In this document: piece by piece, positions 1 to 9,220 of the stretch | Position numbering within the stretch: the stretch's first letter is position 1 | Layout of the letters: every line of letters begins with the position of its first letter | Origin: Levilactobacillus mulengensis | GTDB taxonomy: Bacteria; Bacillota; Bacilli; Lactobacillales; Lactobacillaceae | Direction: 5' to 3' | Assembly: GCF_003946045.1 (NCBI RefSeq) | Contig: NZ_RHNW01000007.1 | Location: 62,001-126,000 of the forward strand | DNA: 64,000 nucleotides | The notes under the pieces: model-generated | What the model was told of the DNA's origin: nothing | Seen by the model: only the letters and a program-made list of their open reading frames with translations | The model's database searches: none | Program-made: the position numbers and the translations under genes

Positions 1-128
1 ATCAGTTACCGTTGTCTCAACGGCTAGCTTTCACAGACTAGACCGGTGTTTAACAGACACGGGCCTTTTCTGATGGCTATAGTCTACCATGTTCACCCAA
101 GGTTTACCAACAAATACCCCATCAATTT

Positions 129-803
129 TTACTGATAAATCAGCTTCAGGCTCTTCAAGTCCCCGCGCGATAACCGGGTCTGACCGTGAGCAATGGGATA
201 CATCACCGACTTGCGCGACTTACTGTGGTCTAAGCCCAGCGCGTGCCCCAGTTCATGGACGGCCACGGCATCCGTATAGGCGGCTGAATAATCGCCATTG
301 AGGCTAGCCTCCGCATGATTTTCACTGTCGGTACCCCAGCCATCATTCGTCTGAATGATTTCGGGACCCCCGTGACCCAGCTCCACCGTTGCGGCCTGTT
401 TGGCCATCTTCTTGTGATACACAGAAAAGGTGATCTGGTTATGACCCGCGCCCGACCAGCCCGAATTTTCAACTAAATGCACGATACCCGTCTGATTATA
501 GACCTGAACGGCGTCGGCAAAGACTTGCTTACCGTCCGCCGGTAGCTGGTCGCTGAACCGGTAATAATACGTTTTCGACAGGCCCACGCCCTGCACGATA
601 TCCACGATGGGCGTGGCGTCCTTGGGCACCTTCACGGATGCCGCGTGCGTAATCGTTGGGTCCTGCGGTGATCCAAGGGCGTTGCCACCCCGAATCTGAT
701 CGATGGCCGCGGTTAATTGTGGCAACCGTCCACTCCGATACCCCAACCCGATTAACAATAATCCCACTAATATACCTAATACTAAAACCCGACCTCGACG
801 CAT
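129..803 (-). CDS. Secreted/membrane-anchored matrixin-like zinc metalloprotease (M10 type)
   Basis: A 224-residue protein with one N-terminal hydrophobic segment (about residues 6-24) that acts as a signal peptide or anchor, so the rest is outside the cell. The C-terminal end carries the metzincin zinc site HELGHALGLDH (from about residue 183), with three His ligands and the catalytic Glu, followed about eight residues on by a Met-turn (SVMYP). This is the layout of matrixins (family M10) reduced to a bare catalytic domain. The ATG at 803 is preceded by AGGGGACG, a usable ribosome site. It stands alone; the next gene upstream on this strand ends at 998, behind its own terminator. The substrate is unknown; such small proteases in lactobacilli are mostly annotated only by family. 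Confidence 0.85.
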   Translation of the reverse strand: MRRGRVLVLGILVGLLLIGLGYRSGRLPQLTAAIDQIRGGNALGSPQDPTITHAASVKVPKDATPIVDIVQGVGLSKTYYYRFSDQLPADGKQVFADAVQVYNQTGIVHLVENSGWSGAGHNQITFSVYHKKMAKQAATVELGHGGPEIIQTNDGWGTDSENHAEASLNGDYSAAYTDAVAVHELGHALGLDHSKSRKSVMYPIAHGQTRLSRGDLKSLKLIYQ

Positions 804-918
804 ACCGTCGTCCCCTATCCATTTCCAGTTCGGTCGCGGACCATGATTCCCCGCCGTGACCAGTTATGCCATTAACCAGTTATACCACACTACTTTCCGG
901 AATCATAGCGTCTCAACC

Positions 919-966
919 AAAAAGGCACCCGCCCAGTCCAAATGGACCAGGTAGCTGCCTCATCAA
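919..966 (-). terminator. Rho-independent terminator of the toxin-antitoxin pair (copy 1 of a duplicated terminator)
   Basis: Read on the minus strand, GGCAGCTACCTGGTCC pairs imperfectly with GGACTGGGCGGGTGCC around an ATTT loop and is followed by TTTTT. It is nearly identical to the terminator at 1804-1853. Confidence 0.8.
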
Positions 967-997
967 CCCGATTTAGGTGACCAATTACGGATAGATC

Positions 998-1354
998 CTA
1001 ACTATTTTTACGTAAATCCGTAATAAATTGGAACAGATTATCACGGTCCTCTGGTGCCAGCTTGCCCAATGGTGGTCGTTGCATCATATAGTCTGTCGCT
1101 AGCACATATGCCCGGTGCACATCTACATACGAAGCCTTACTTAGCCCTGCTTCGCGCCAGAATTCGAGTGGAAAATAGCGTTTTTGAATCTGCACTGACT
1201 TTTCCGCATACTTACTGGTTATCTTATAGAACGCAGCTTCCTGGCCATCCATCATGACGACCAGTGCTGGCCGTGTCTTAAATGATTTGCCGTCATCATA
1301 CGGGACCTCAGCAATCACCACATCCATGAGGTGAAACTGTCCCTCACTCGTCAT
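998..1354 (-). CDS. PemK/MazF-family toxin of a type II toxin-antitoxin system
   Basis: The 118-residue product carries the start of a PemK/MazF fold: a strand such as DVVIAEVPYDDG followed by KTRPALVV, the conserved RPAlV block of these ribosome-independent mRNA endonucleases. The open frame runs up to 1534, but the upstream part only shadows the antitoxin. The ATG at 1354 overlaps the antitoxin end by 11 nt; an ATG at 1327, preceded by GAGGGA, is the alternative and gives 109 residues. The gene order antitoxin then toxin, with overlap, is standard for this family. It is expected to be neutralised by the 1344-1643 product. Cutting activity and target sequence cannot be read from the sequence. 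Confidence 0.8.
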   Translation of the reverse strand: MTSEGQFHLMDVVIAEVPYDDGKSFKTRPALVVMMDGQEAAFYKITSKYAEKSVQIQKRYFPLEFWREAGLSKASYVDVHRAYVLATDYMMQRPPLGKLAPEDRDNLFQFITDLRKNS

Positions 1355-1643
1355 CTTCAGCCATCCAAGCCGCAAAATTAGGCGATTTAGCAGCATCGAC
1401 AGTCCCATCTGGCTTAAATTCAACCTTTTCGACGGAGCCCTCAGCGACAAGGTTCGCCCAATCAAGAGCCGTTGGTGTCTTTTTGATACTAATCTCATCA
1501 TTTTCTGTAAGGCTAACTTGTAATGTATTTCCACCAGTCAAATTTATTTTTTTACGAATATCTGCCGGAATCACAATTTGGCCCTTAGGAGAAACTTTCA
1601 CCTCAAAGGTTCGATTGACTAAATCTCGCTTAATCTTTTCCAT
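1344..1643 (-). CDS. AbrB/MazE-type antitoxin (SpoVT-AbrB domain)
   Basis: 99 residues. The N-terminal half has the swapped-hairpin SpoVT-AbrB DNA-binding signature (VSPKGQIVIPADIRKKI, about residues 17-31), and the C-terminal half is acidic and probably disordered, as in antitoxins that wrap round their toxin. A good ribosome site, AAAGGAGC, lies 8 nt before the ATG at 1643. It is expected to bind the toxin and to repress its own promoter, which should lie in 1644-1803; I did not find a clear operator there. Confidence 0.85.
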   Translation of the reverse strand: MEKIKRDLVNRTFEVKVSPKGQIVIPADIRKKINLTGGNTLQVSLTENDEISIKKTPTALDWANLVAEGSVEKVEFKPDGTVDAAKSPNFAAWMAEDDE

Positions 1644-1803
1644 AACAATTAGCTCCTTTGGCCCATCCTGACAATCTTCACTTTACCGTTTGACGTTTTA
1701 CATCATACTAACATACTGTAGGCCATTGTACCTTGTTGTCGGCTTTATTTCACCCTTTACGCTTGCTTCCACCTGATAGCCACCGATGTCCTTCAGAATT
1801 CAC

Positions 1804-1853
1804 CAAAAAAGGCACCCGCCCAGTCCAAATGGACCAGGTAGGTGCCTCATCAA
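1804..1853 (-). terminator. Rho-independent terminator of xfp (copy 2 of a duplicated terminator)
   Basis: On the minus strand, GGCACCTACCTGGTCC, loop ATTT, GGACTGGGCGGGTGCC, then TTTTTT; it begins 12 nt after the xfp stop codon. It matches the copy at 919-966 over about 45 nt. Confidence 0.9.
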
Positions 1854-1864
1854 ACAGTTTTAAG

Positions 1865-4249
1865 TTACTTCAGTGGCTTCCATTGCCAGTTGTTAACTTC
1901 TGGCAAGTCAGTCCCGACCTCACGGATGTAAGCCGTGTGCTTAGCAACCATGTCGTCCATGCGTTGGATAAAGTAGGCGCCCTTAACAGCGTATTCTTTA
2001 ATGTCGCTGACGGCTTCCTTGGCCAAGTCATAACGGTCCAGTTGGTTCAAGACCCGCATGTCAAATGGTGTCGTAATGTCACCATTTTCACGGTAACCAT
2101 GAACGTGAACGTTGTGGTTGTGACGGTCGAAGAAGAGATCCTTGATCAAGCCTTCAAAGCCATGGAAGGCAAAGATAACGGGCTTGTCAGTCGTGAACAG
2201 ACGGTCGAATTCTTCGTCAGAAATCCCCCGTGGGTCCAACTTAGGTGAACGCAACTTCAAAAGATCAACCACGTTAATGAAGCGGATCTTCATTTCAGGG
2301 AATTCGTCATGCAACAATGAAATTGCGGCTAATGATTCCCAAGTTGGTTCAGTCCCAGCAGCAGCGAAGACAATGTCAGGTTCTTGACCTTGATCAGTTG
2401 AAGCCCAGTCAACGTAGCCTAAACCATTGTTAACCAAGTTCGTAGCTTCATCAATGGAGAACCATTGTGGACGTGGGTGCTTAGACGTCACAATGACGTT
2501 GATCTTGTTGCGGCTCTGGAAGGCCACGTTACCGACAGCCAACAGGGTGTTGGCATCGGCTGGCAGGTATTCACGGATAAATTCAGGCTTCTTTTCAGCC
2601 AAGTGGGTCAGCATACCTGGATCTTGGTGGGTGTACCCGTTGTGGTCTTGCTGGAAGACAGTCGACGTGTCAACGAAGTTCAATGATGGGTAATCATTGC
2701 GCCAGTCTTGTTCAACGGCCTTGCGTAACCACTTCATGTGTTGCGTCAACATAGAGTCAACGACCCGACCGAAGGATTCGTAGGTGGCGAAGAAACCATG
2801 ACGACCAGTCAAGACGTAACCTTCCAACCAGCCTTCAGCTTGGTGTTCGGAAAGTTGTGAATCAATGATCCGGCCTTCGTGGGCCATGTTTTCATCGTTT
2901 GGTTCATGAATGTCTTCCATCCATTGACGCTTCCCGTAATCGAGGGCAGCGTACAACCGGTTGGACTTCGTTTCATCAGGACCAAAGCCCCGGAAGTTAT
3001 TCGGGTTCAACTTCATGACGTCAGCCAGATAATCGGACCAAACTAACATGTCTTGCGCAATCGTCTTACCGTGTTCAGTGGTGTCGACGGCGTACTTCTT
3101 GTAGTCAGGGAGCTTCAATGGTTCTGGCTTGATCCCACCATTTGTGATTGGGTTCATTGCCATCCGTTGTTCGCCCTTAGGCGCCATGTCACGGATTTCT
3201 TGCTTAACAGAACCGTCTTCGTTGAAGAGTTCCTCTGGCTTGTAAGACTTCAACCAGTTGACCAACATGTCGGCGTGTTCCATGTCGCCAGCGGCAACAG
3301 GAATTGGCACTTGGTGGGCACGGAAGGAGCCTTCGATTGGGTTGCCATCCAAGTCGGCCTTAGGACCAGTCCAGCCCTTAGGGGAACGGAAGATGATCAT
3401 TGGCCAGTTTGGCAATGAATCGTCGTTGTTTTCACGAGCATGCTTTTGGATAGCCTTGATCTTTTCGATGGCCGTATCCATGGTCTTAGCCATGTCTTCG
3501 TGAACCCGCGTGAAGTCTTTTTCGTTTTCGTCAATTTCAACAAAGTGTGGATCCCAGCCCATACCTTCGAAGTACTTGGTCAAGTCTTCGTCGGACATCC
3601 GTGACAGGATGGTTGGGTTAGAAATCTTGAACCCGTTCATGTTGATGATTGGTAATACCGCACCATCTTTGATTGGGTTAATGAACTTGTCCGAGAACCA
3701 TGAAGTGGCCAATGGACCAGTTTCAGCTTCACCATCACCGATTTCAACAGCGGCAATGACGTCTGGGTTGTCGAGGATTGCCCCGGTCCCATGAGAAAGA
3801 CTGTAACCGAGTTCCCCACCTTCATGAATAGAACCTGGTGTCTCAGGAGCAGCGTGAGAAGCCACACCACCTGGGAAGGAGAATTGCTTGAATAAACGCT
3901 TCAATCCAGCTTCGTCTTGAGAAATGTTTGGATAAATTTCACTGTAACTACCATCAAGATATGAGTTAGAAACCATCACTTGGCCACCGTGACCTGAACC
4001 TTCAATATAGAACATGTTCAAGTCATACTTTAAAATAGCCCGGTTTAAGTGAGCATAAATAAAGTTTTGAGAAACAATCGTCCCCCAGTGACCAATTGGT
4101 TTAATCTTTACATCGTCAGAGGTTAAATCACGCTTCAATAATGGGTTGTCACGCAAAAATAACTGACCAACTGACAAGTAATTTGCTGCACGCCAATACT
4201 TGTCAACGCCTTCCAAGTAGGACTTGGAATCGAAGTCTGCATTTGCCAT
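1865..4249 (-). CDS. xfp: Xylulose-5-phosphate/fructose-6-phosphate phosphoketolase
   Basis: Thiamine-diphosphate enzyme that splits xylulose 5-phosphate (and often fructose 6-phosphate) with phosphate into acetyl phosphate and glyceraldehyde 3-phosphate (or erythrose 4-phosphate); the key cytoplasmic step of heterolactic fermentation. The 794 residues match the usual family length. Diagnostic blocks are EGSGHGG and [17 protein letters not shown] near the N-terminus and the ThDP site [14 protein letters not shown] (about 169-182). The frame stays open upstream, but the ATG at 4249 follows AAGGAGTGTT at proper spacing, so I start there. The gene is monocistronic, with its own promoter (4357-4384) and terminator. 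Its product, acetyl phosphate, feeds ackA and, through acetyl-CoA, adhE, both in this window. Confidence 0.97.
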   Translation of the reverse strand: MANADFDSKSYLEGVDKYWRAANYLSVGQLFLRDNPLLKRDLTSDDVKIKPIGHWGTIVSQNFIYAHLNRAILKYDLNMFYIEGSGHGGQVMVSNSYLDGSYSEIYPNISQDEAGLKRLFKQFSFPGGVASHAAPETPGSIHEGGELGYSLSHGTGAILDNPDVIAAVEIGDGEAETGPLATSWFSDKFINPIKDGAVLPIINMNGFKISNPTILSRMSDEDLTKYFEGMGWDPHFVEIDENEKDFTRVHEDMAKTMDTAIEKIKAIQKHARENNDDSLPNWPMIIFRSPKGWTGPKADLDGNPIEGSFRAHQVPIPVAAGDMEHADMLVNWLKSYKPEELFNEDGSVKQEIRDMAPKGEQRMAMNPITNGGIKPEPLKLPDYKKYAVDTTEHGKTIAQDMLVWSDYLADVMKLNPNNFRGFGPDETKSNRLYAALDYGKRQWMEDIHEPNDENMAHEGRIIDSQLSEHQAEGWLEGYVLTGRHGFFATYESFGRVVDSMLTQHMKWLRKAVEQDWRNDYPSLNFVDTSTVFQQDHNGYTHQDPGMLTHLAEKKPEFIREYLPADANTLLAVGNVAFQSRNKINVIVTSKHPRPQWFSIDEATNLVNNGLGYVDWASTDQGQEPDIVFAAAGTEPTWESLAAISLLHDEFPEMKIRFINVVDLLKLRSPKLDPRGISDEEFDRLFTTDKPVIFAFHGFEGLIKDLFFDRHNHNVHVHGYRENGDITTPFDMRVLNQLDRYDLAKEAVSDIKEYAVKGAYFIQRMDDMVAKHTAYIREVGTDLPEVNNWQWKPLK

Positions 4250-4356
4250 GTAATTAACACTCCTTCTGTGAATTCGTAACGACATCGTTATCTAATGGTT
4301 AGAAAACGCGTAAAATTTATCTCGTAGTGACTACCGGGATGCTTTTTACAGCCTCT

Positions 4357-4384
4357 ATCATAGGCTGATTTTTATAAAAGTCAA
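4357..4384 (-). promoter_or_regulatory. Sigma-A-type promoter of xfp
   Basis: On the minus strand, TTGACT (4379-4384), a 16-nt spacer and TATGAT (4357-4362), leaving a leader of about 100 nt before the xfp start. I found no convincing cre site near it. Confidence 0.7.
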
Positions 4385-4566
4385 CCTTTTTGACAATTGG
4401 ACCGTATCAATTTGATAAAAACGTGGACCAAAGCTTCAGAAATGGCATAGCCAATTTTTTCACTTCCTGCGGTGAACCCAAGATTTTCTGCTCTAAGCTA
4501 TGTATCTTTTAATACCCACTGTCTCCACAATCAGCGTATACTCGGGGAAAAATAGAGGCGATTAGC

Positions 4567-5388
4567 ATGGCAGATTTTCCAATTAACTTACAACAACTGG
4601 TCGACGCACCCAACTTGGGCTTTACGGACGATCAGGTACAACTGTTGTTGGCACACGTCGGTGATTTGGACCCCGTGATTCGCGATGACACAGTCTTTAC
4701 CCTCTTCACCCGTGGATTTGATGAAGATGCCTTCACCCATGATCAGCGTCAATCCATTGCTAAGCACCTGCTGATCAAACGAGGGCTATTCACCGCCATC
4801 AACCAGCCAACCAATGATGCTGTCTTCCAACGCACATTCACAGCCCTGTTGACTGCGGCGGTCTTAAACAGTGATGCCCAGGACGCCTGGTTAACAACCA
4901 CCGAGCAGACACAATTTTTCAGCGATGCTTTGACCTACCTCGTTCGCGAGCACGACCAACGCGGCTGGGTGCCTGATAAGGGCTGGGCCCACGGTATCGC
5001 TCACGGCGGCGACCTGCTGCGATATGCCTGGCAACATCCCCAGTTTCCTTTGGATCAAACGCCAACGGCACTGGCAGCCATTGCAACGGTATTTGCGCGC
5101 CAAACAACGTCTTTTCAATTCGACGAGGAGCCCCGCCTGGCGATGCCACTGATTCGGGCACGACAGGTCGACCATCTGACTACGGCCCAACTCAACGACT
5201 GGCTAATCACTACCGACCAGCGTTTGTGGGGTAATTTTTCATTTGATTGCGCTCCCGTCGCACGATTGCACAACTGGTTAATTTTCCTCCATCACCTATA
5301 CTTCTTACTGCCGGGAGAACCCACCATCCACCAAACAATTACGACGTTAAGTCAGCACTACTATCAAGTGAATGGCTACGTGAACTAA
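4567..5388 (+). CDS. DUF2785-family protein of unknown function
   Basis: 273 residues, soluble, with the block GWVPDKGWAHGIAHGGDLL (about 138-156) that I associate with DUF2785 proteins of Firmicutes. The helix-rich sequence has no signal peptide or membrane segment and no obvious catalytic motif beyond the conserved His/Asp in that block. It is transcribed divergently from xfp and ends just before a strong hairpin, so it is a single-gene unit. No function is assigned to the family that I can name with certainty. Confidence 0.75.
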   Translation: MADFPINLQQLVDAPNLGFTDDQVQLLLAHVGDLDPVIRDDTVFTLFTRGFDEDAFTHDQRQSIAKHLLIKRGLFTAINQPTNDAVFQRTFTALLTAAVLNSDAQDAWLTTTEQTQFFSDALTYLVREHDQRGWVPDKGWAHGIAHGGDLLRYAWQHPQFPLDQTPTALAAIATVFARQTTSFQFDEEPRLAMPLIRARQVDHLTTAQLNDWLITTDQRLWGNFSFDCAPVARLHNWLIFLHHLYFLLPGEPTIHQTITTLSQHYYQVNGYVN

Positions 5389-5389
5389 A

Positions 5390-5436
5390 AGAGGTGCCGA
5401 TACTGTCTGATTGATCAGATAGTATCGGCACCTTTG
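5390..5436 (+). terminator. Strong terminator after the DUF2785 gene
   Basis: A 19-bp nearly perfect stem, AGGTGCCGATACTGTCTGA, around TTGA, pairing with the complementary arm at 5415-5433. Only a short TTTG follows it on the plus strand. Confidence 0.8.
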
Positions 5437-5566
5437 ATTTTCAAATATTCGCTCAGACTTATGACAAAAAATATATTAATTTTACCGCTAGTACCCACCG
5501 TGCCCAGGGCCATTTTCACCAGCCTGGAGGCAAAACCATAACCCTACCTTAACCCCATAGCGAACG

Positions 5567-6292
5567 TTATTCTTCATCTAGGGAAACAAAGGTGTTATAG
5601 TTCAAATACTGATAGTGTAACCGCATGTTGGACACTTCAAACGGCGTCCCGTCATCCAGGAAGAAAATTCCTTCCATGATGCCGACTGGTTCCACCGGCT
5701 TCAGCTGCAACAACTCTTGATCCTCGGCCGTTGAGGGCTGCGCCTGGATCGACATGAAGGACTTGGTGACAACCTTGTCCTGGCTTTCCAGGTAATTGAA
5801 AATAGAGTCTGACACCGTTGCCTGCGTCAGGTTCGGCGCAATTTTAATGGGAATGTACCCCGTTTCAATCATGAACGGCTTGTCGTCAAACAGCCGTAGC
5901 CGCTTGATTTCATAAACGAAGTCGCCCTCCTCGAGGAACAGGTCCTGTTGGATTTCCTTGCTGGCAGGAACCACGTTAAAATTGAGCAACCGAATGCCCG
6001 GTGTGTTCCCTGCTGATTTCATACTGTCAGTAATTCCTAAATTTGACCCCTCATATTGAAAAATTGTTTGGTTTTTCATATATAATGGGTTAATGAAGGT
6101 TCCCGAACCGCGCTTTTTAAAAATCAGTCCCTGGTTCGCCAGAATACTGAGTGCTCGCTTCACCGAGCTACGGCTCACACCGTAAGCTTCGCTGAGGCTC
6201 CGCTCGTCCGGCAACCGTTTATTGGGAAATTCATTTTGATGGATACGATGTTTTAAGTCCCGCATCACTTGTCGATAGACTAAATCTGCCAT
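5567..6292 (-). CDS. GntR/HutC-family transcriptional regulator with UTRA sensor domain
   Basis: 241 residues. The N-terminal winged helix (about 5-75) includes ERSLSEAYGVSRSSVKRAL and the wing RGSGTF; the rest (about 95-235) looks like a UTRA ligand-binding domain, typically for sugar phosphates or related effectors. It is not adjacent to a sugar operon here: the divergent neighbours are a YbaK-type deacylase and a membrane protein, so target and effector cannot be deduced. The ATG at 6292 follows a weak GAGGAGATATC-type ribosome site. Confidence 0.88.
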   Translation of the reverse strand: MADLVYRQVMRDLKHRIHQNEFPNKRLPDERSLSEAYGVSRSSVKRALSILANQGLIFKKRGSGTFINPLYMKNQTIFQYEGSNLGITDSMKSAGNTPGIRLLNFNVVPASKEIQQDLFLEEGDFVYEIKRLRLFDDKPFMIETGYIPIKIAPNLTQATVSDSIFNYLESQDKVVTKSFMSIQAQPSTAEDQELLQLKPVEPVGIMEGIFFLDDGTPFEVSNMRLHYQYLNYNTFVSLDEE

Positions 6293-6477
6293 GATATCTC
6301 CTCATAACTCTTCAACTAGACGTCACTGTACGCTGAGCGCAACCGCTCAACAGGTATTCTCTTTGATAGAGTATAACAGGTTTTGGTGGCGGTGTCTTCT
6401 TTTATAGAAAAACAACCGGTCCATTTATTTTTAAAGTGCGGTCCAATTTATCAATAAAATTTTGAAAGGTGAGTCCC

Positions 6478-6981
6478 ATGTCCAAAAAGAAAAAAGGTAA
6501 ACGCCTGCATAAGACGTTAGTTGAACAGATTTTAGATAAGAACAAAGTCGCTTACAAACAATTCGAGTTTGCGACCCACACCCAGGGCGACGTCGCCCAA
6601 TTAGACGTCGATCACGAGGACGTTGACGAGCACCACATCTACAAAACACTGGTGTTGAGCAGTCCCACGACCGGTCCGGTGGTCGGCGTGCTCCCCATCG
6701 ATGAGCATTTAGATGAAAAGAAGTTGGCCAAAGCTTCCGGCAACAAGAAGGTCGACATGGTGCCCCTAAAGGATTTGGTCAAGACGACCGGGTACGAGCA
6801 CGGCGCCAACACCCCGGTTGGGATTTGGGAAAAGAACCACTTCCCGATTTATTTTGACAATACCGCCCAGGAACAAGGGCAAATTCTCGTTTCTTCCGGT
6901 CAGATTGGTCGGTCGGTTGAAGTTGATGCCACGGCGCTCGCCACGCTGGTTCACGGCACATTCACCGACTTGCTGGAGTAA
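6478..6981 (+). CDS. ybaK: YbaK/EbsC-type Cys-tRNA(Pro)/aminoacyl-tRNA deacylase
   Basis: 167 residues with the YbaK/ProX editing-domain pattern: an N-terminal YKQFEF segment, conserved KTLV (about 56-59), a central PIDEHLDEKKLAKASGNKKV block and C-terminal GQIGRSVEVD. Family members hydrolyse cysteine mischarged onto tRNA-Pro. A GTG nine bases upstream is possible, but AAAGGTGAG is well spaced for the ATG at 6478, so the longer form is unlikely. It is followed after 3 nt by the M50-like gene and is probably co-transcribed with it. Confidence 0.88.
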   Translation: MSKKKKGKRLHKTLVEQILDKNKVAYKQFEFATHTQGDVAQLDVDHEDVDEHHIYKTLVLSSPTTGPVVGVLPIDEHLDEKKLAKASGNKKVDMVPLKDLVKTTGYEHGANTPVGIWEKNHFPIYFDNTAQEQGQILVSSGQIGRSVEVDATALATLVHGTFTDLLE

Positions 6982-6984
6982 GCG

Positions 6985-7788
6985 ATGAATACGGACCTGG
7001 TCCTCATTTTTAAAAATCTGGGGATTGTCGGCCTGGATCTACTGGTGATTCCCTTTATTTTTGTCACGCTGTTAACGTTCCTAAACCGCAACACCAAGGC
7101 CTTTTTAGCCAATGGCTTTGGCGTAAACAGTGAGCTATACTTGGGCTTCATCGGTATTTTCTTTCATGAACTCAGCCATCTGGTGACGGCCGTCTTGTTC
7201 GGTCACCGAATCGATAAGGTCCGGCTGCTCAAGCGGCCCCATCCCAATCGACGAGGTACGGATGGCCAGCCCGACCTGGCGTTGGGCTACGTCAATCACA
7301 CTTGGAATCAGCGAAATTGGTATCAGGTCACCGGCAATTTATTTATTGGGGTTGCCCCCATCTTCGGCTGTGCAGCAGTCTTGTTGGGATTGACGGCCCT
7401 CCTGATTCCCAGCTGGTTTCAGGGCATGTTGACGCTGATTGCCGACCCGTTCAACCTGGACTGGTCGGGATTTCTCGGTGCGCTGGGCGGCGACAATCAT
7501 CCCTGGATTCGGTGGACCATCATGGGATTGCTATCGCTCAATCTGAGCATCGGCGGCTTTGATTTGAGTGCCGCCGATTTCGCCAACTCCCGGATTGGCT
7601 TGATTGGCTTCGTGACCATCATCGTGATTTTAACGGTGGGCCTCACCCTGCTAAACGTGGCCAGTGGCTTTCTCACGTTCCTGACCGGCGCCATCATCCT
7701 GTTGGCCCTGGTGTTGGGCTACGCGCTATTGATTTCACTGCTGACCAACTTGCTGGTTCGTTTGGCCTTACAAATTAAAGATCATTAG
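6985..7788 (+). CDS. Polytopic membrane protein with HExxH motif, site-2-protease-like (M50-like)
   Basis: 267 residues with about six predicted membrane segments. A helix carries FHELSH (residues 60-65), a zinc-binding HExxH placed inside the membrane as in M50 intramembrane proteases. The usual second ligand motif (NxxPxxxLDG) is not present in standard form; FDLSAADF at about 193-200, near the end of another helix, may supply the Asp. I see no PDZ or CBS domain. It begins 3 nt after ybaK and is therefore likely translationally coupled to it. Substrate unknown; it could also be a non-catalytic relative. Confidence 0.65.
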   Translation: MNTDLVLIFKNLGIVGLDLLVIPFIFVTLLTFLNRNTKAFLANGFGVNSELYLGFIGIFFHELSHLVTAVLFGHRIDKVRLLKRPHPNRRGTDGQPDLALGYVNHTWNQRNWYQVTGNLFIGVAPIFGCAAVLLGLTALLIPSWFQGMLTLIADPFNLDWSGFLGALGGDNHPWIRWTIMGLLSLNLSIGGFDLSAADFANSRIGLIGFVTIIVILTVGLTLLNVASGFLTFLTGAIILLALVLGYALLISLLTNLLVRLALQIKDH

Positions 7789-7790
7789 AA

Positions 7791-7820
7791 AACCGTGGTC
7801 GTCCTGGCCACGGCTTTTTC
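7791..7820 (+). terminator. Terminator of the ybaK-M50-like operon
   Basis: CCGTGG and CCACGG pair around a 9-nt loop and are followed by CTTTTTC, directly after the stop codon at 7788. Confidence 0.8.
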
Positions 7821-7940
7821 GTGTTTCCGGGGAATTCTTAGGGGAATTCTACATTTGTATCGTTTCTTCAAACCGTCTATGGTGATAATAACTAACTGGG
7901 TGACCGGTTAGTGTATTCTGAAAAGAGGCTTCCATAAGTT

Positions 7941-8450
7941 ATGAACATCAAGAAACTGCTTCCCTTCTTTGTGGCCCTACTAGCCTTAGTGACCTGCGTT
8001 GGCATCAGTACCACAACGGCTGCGGCCAAGACTCGTTCCGTACCAAATGCACTCCGTGGTAAATGGTACATGGAGGGCAATGAAGCGCAATTATCCGAAC
8101 AGATAACGCTAACCGCTAAGACCTTCAGATGGGCTTCCATCAAGAACAAACCCCACACCAACTTAGCAACCTGGCAATATTTCACGAACACGGGAACCAA
8201 TAACCGACAACTCAAATTGGCAACCAAGATTAACAACAATCAGACCTTCACCCTCAAACGCTACAAAAAGATCAAGGGGGCCTGGACATTTAAGTTTAAG
8301 GTCAGCCATCACACGCGAAAAATTACATTGTACCGTGGTGAATTTAGGAAGCAGGTACTGTTGAAGCGGCATCCTTTCTACATGAACATGTCATTCCGCC
8401 CGATGACTAAGTCCCTCATTAAAGAAGAGGTTCGCTTATTTAACCTGTAA
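7941..8450 (+). CDS. Small secreted protein of the PKxLRGxW family (distant member)
   Basis: 169 residues with a clear Sec signal peptide (about 1-29, ending TAAAK). Right after it comes VPNALRGKWYMEGN, the motif shared with seven proteins at 36.5-48.3 kb in this window. The mature part is basic and rich in Lys, Thr and aromatic residues in alternating patterns typical of beta strands, with no catalytic motif. Function unknown. The position of the motif next to the N-terminus of the mature chain, with Gly-x-Trp, recalls the start of lipocalin-type barrels, but that is only a resemblance. A lone gene with its own promoter region in 7830-7930. Confidence 0.75.
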   Translation: MNIKKLLPFFVALLALVTCVGISTTTAAAKTRSVPNALRGKWYMEGNEAQLSEQITLTAKTFRWASIKNKPHTNLATWQYFTNTGTNNRQLKLATKINNNQTFTLKRYKKIKGAWTFKFKVSHHTRKITLYRGEFRKQVLLKRHPFYMNMSFRPMTKSLIKEEVRLFNL

Positions 8451-8488
8451 AATTGGTCTTAAGAGCTTGCTACTTCGTTGGCCTTTGA

Positions 8489-8950
8489 CTAATCCATCCA
8501 AGGAATATTCCCAGAAAAGTAGTTCCGCAATCCCTGCTCATGTTGCGCATTCAACAACGGCGGCAAATTATCCTGGGCAAAATAGCCTAGCTTCTGGTTT
8601 TCCCTACTGTCGGTCTTTAATTGCCCGGCTACCAGCGACACCCGAAAGACGATGATCACAGCCTGAGCCACGTCACCATTGGGATAGCGTTGAATTTGAT
8701 TGCTCGACACCCCCAGCAACCCCGTCACTGCCACGGTCAGGCCGGTTTCCTCGCGAAATTCACGGACACAGGCGGCGCTGGCCGACTCGCCAAACTCCAA
8801 GGCGCCGCCTGGTAATCCCCAGCGGTTAAAGTCTGTACGTTTTTGTAACAGAACGTGGTCGTGACGGTCGACTAAGATGCCGCCTGCAAAGGTTAAAATA
8901 ATTGGCTTGTGACCCACCTGATGACGAATGGCTTGAATGTAATCGGGCAT
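8489..8950 (-). CDS. Nudix hydrolase
   Basis: 153 residues with a perfect Nudix box: Gly49, Glu55, then REFREETGL (63-71), matching GX5EX7REUXEEXGU, which binds the divalent metal used to cleave nucleoside diphosphates linked to another moiety. The preceding RWGLPGG and the KR just before it also fit. Substrate cannot be predicted. The upstream region is AT-rich and probably holds its promoter. Confidence 0.92.
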   Translation of the reverse strand: MPDYIQAIRHQVGHKPIILTFAGGILVDRHDHVLLQKRTDFNRWGLPGGALEFGESASAACVREFREETGLTVAVTGLLGVSSNQIQRYPNGDVAQAVIIVFRVSLVAGQLKTDSRENQKLGYFAQDNLPPLLNAQHEQGLRNYFSGNIPWMD

Positions 8951-9046
8951 TTAAAAACTTCTTTCTGATTTAATCATTTTTAATTATTAAACTATAATTA
9001 TAGAATGATGTCAATTCTCTAATTATCAAATCTCTGTTAACAGTCT

Positions 9047-9088
9047 AAAAGCGCTAACTACCAGCAACGACGGTAGTTAGCGCTTTTG
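9047..9088. terminator. 16-bp perfect palindromic stem between divergent genes
   Basis: AAAAGCGCTAACTACC (9047-9062) pairs perfectly with GGTAGTTAGCGCTTTT around AGCAACGAC. It looks like a bidirectional terminator, yet it lies upstream of both the Nudix gene and the XRE gene, where no transcript is obviously due to end. It could insulate the two promoters or end an unrecognised short RNA. Confidence 0.6.
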
Positions 9089-9149
9089 TTGCCTTCAGCC
9101 GATACGACTTTTACCCATGCAGCGGCTGCGTCTTAAAAGTCATTTATAT

Positions 9150-9202
9150 TTGACATTTCAGCTCCTGCTTTGTATCCTAAAGATGTCATATATATCTGAC
9201 AT
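9150..9202 (+). promoter_or_regulatory. Promoter and candidate operator of the XRE regulator
   Basis: TTGACA (9150-9155), a 17-nt spacer and TATCCT (9173-9178), then the dyad ATGTCA-N8-TGACAT at 9183-9202. The same TGACAT half-site overlaps the -35 box. This arrangement suggests that the small XRE protein represses its own transcription. Confidence 0.6.
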
Positions 9203-9220
9203 ATTAAAGGAGGTGCCCGC

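Noticed and set aside
4286-4350. cre site in the xfp leader (AGAAAACGCGTAAA)
   Set aside because: Three mismatches to the consensus, too many to claim.
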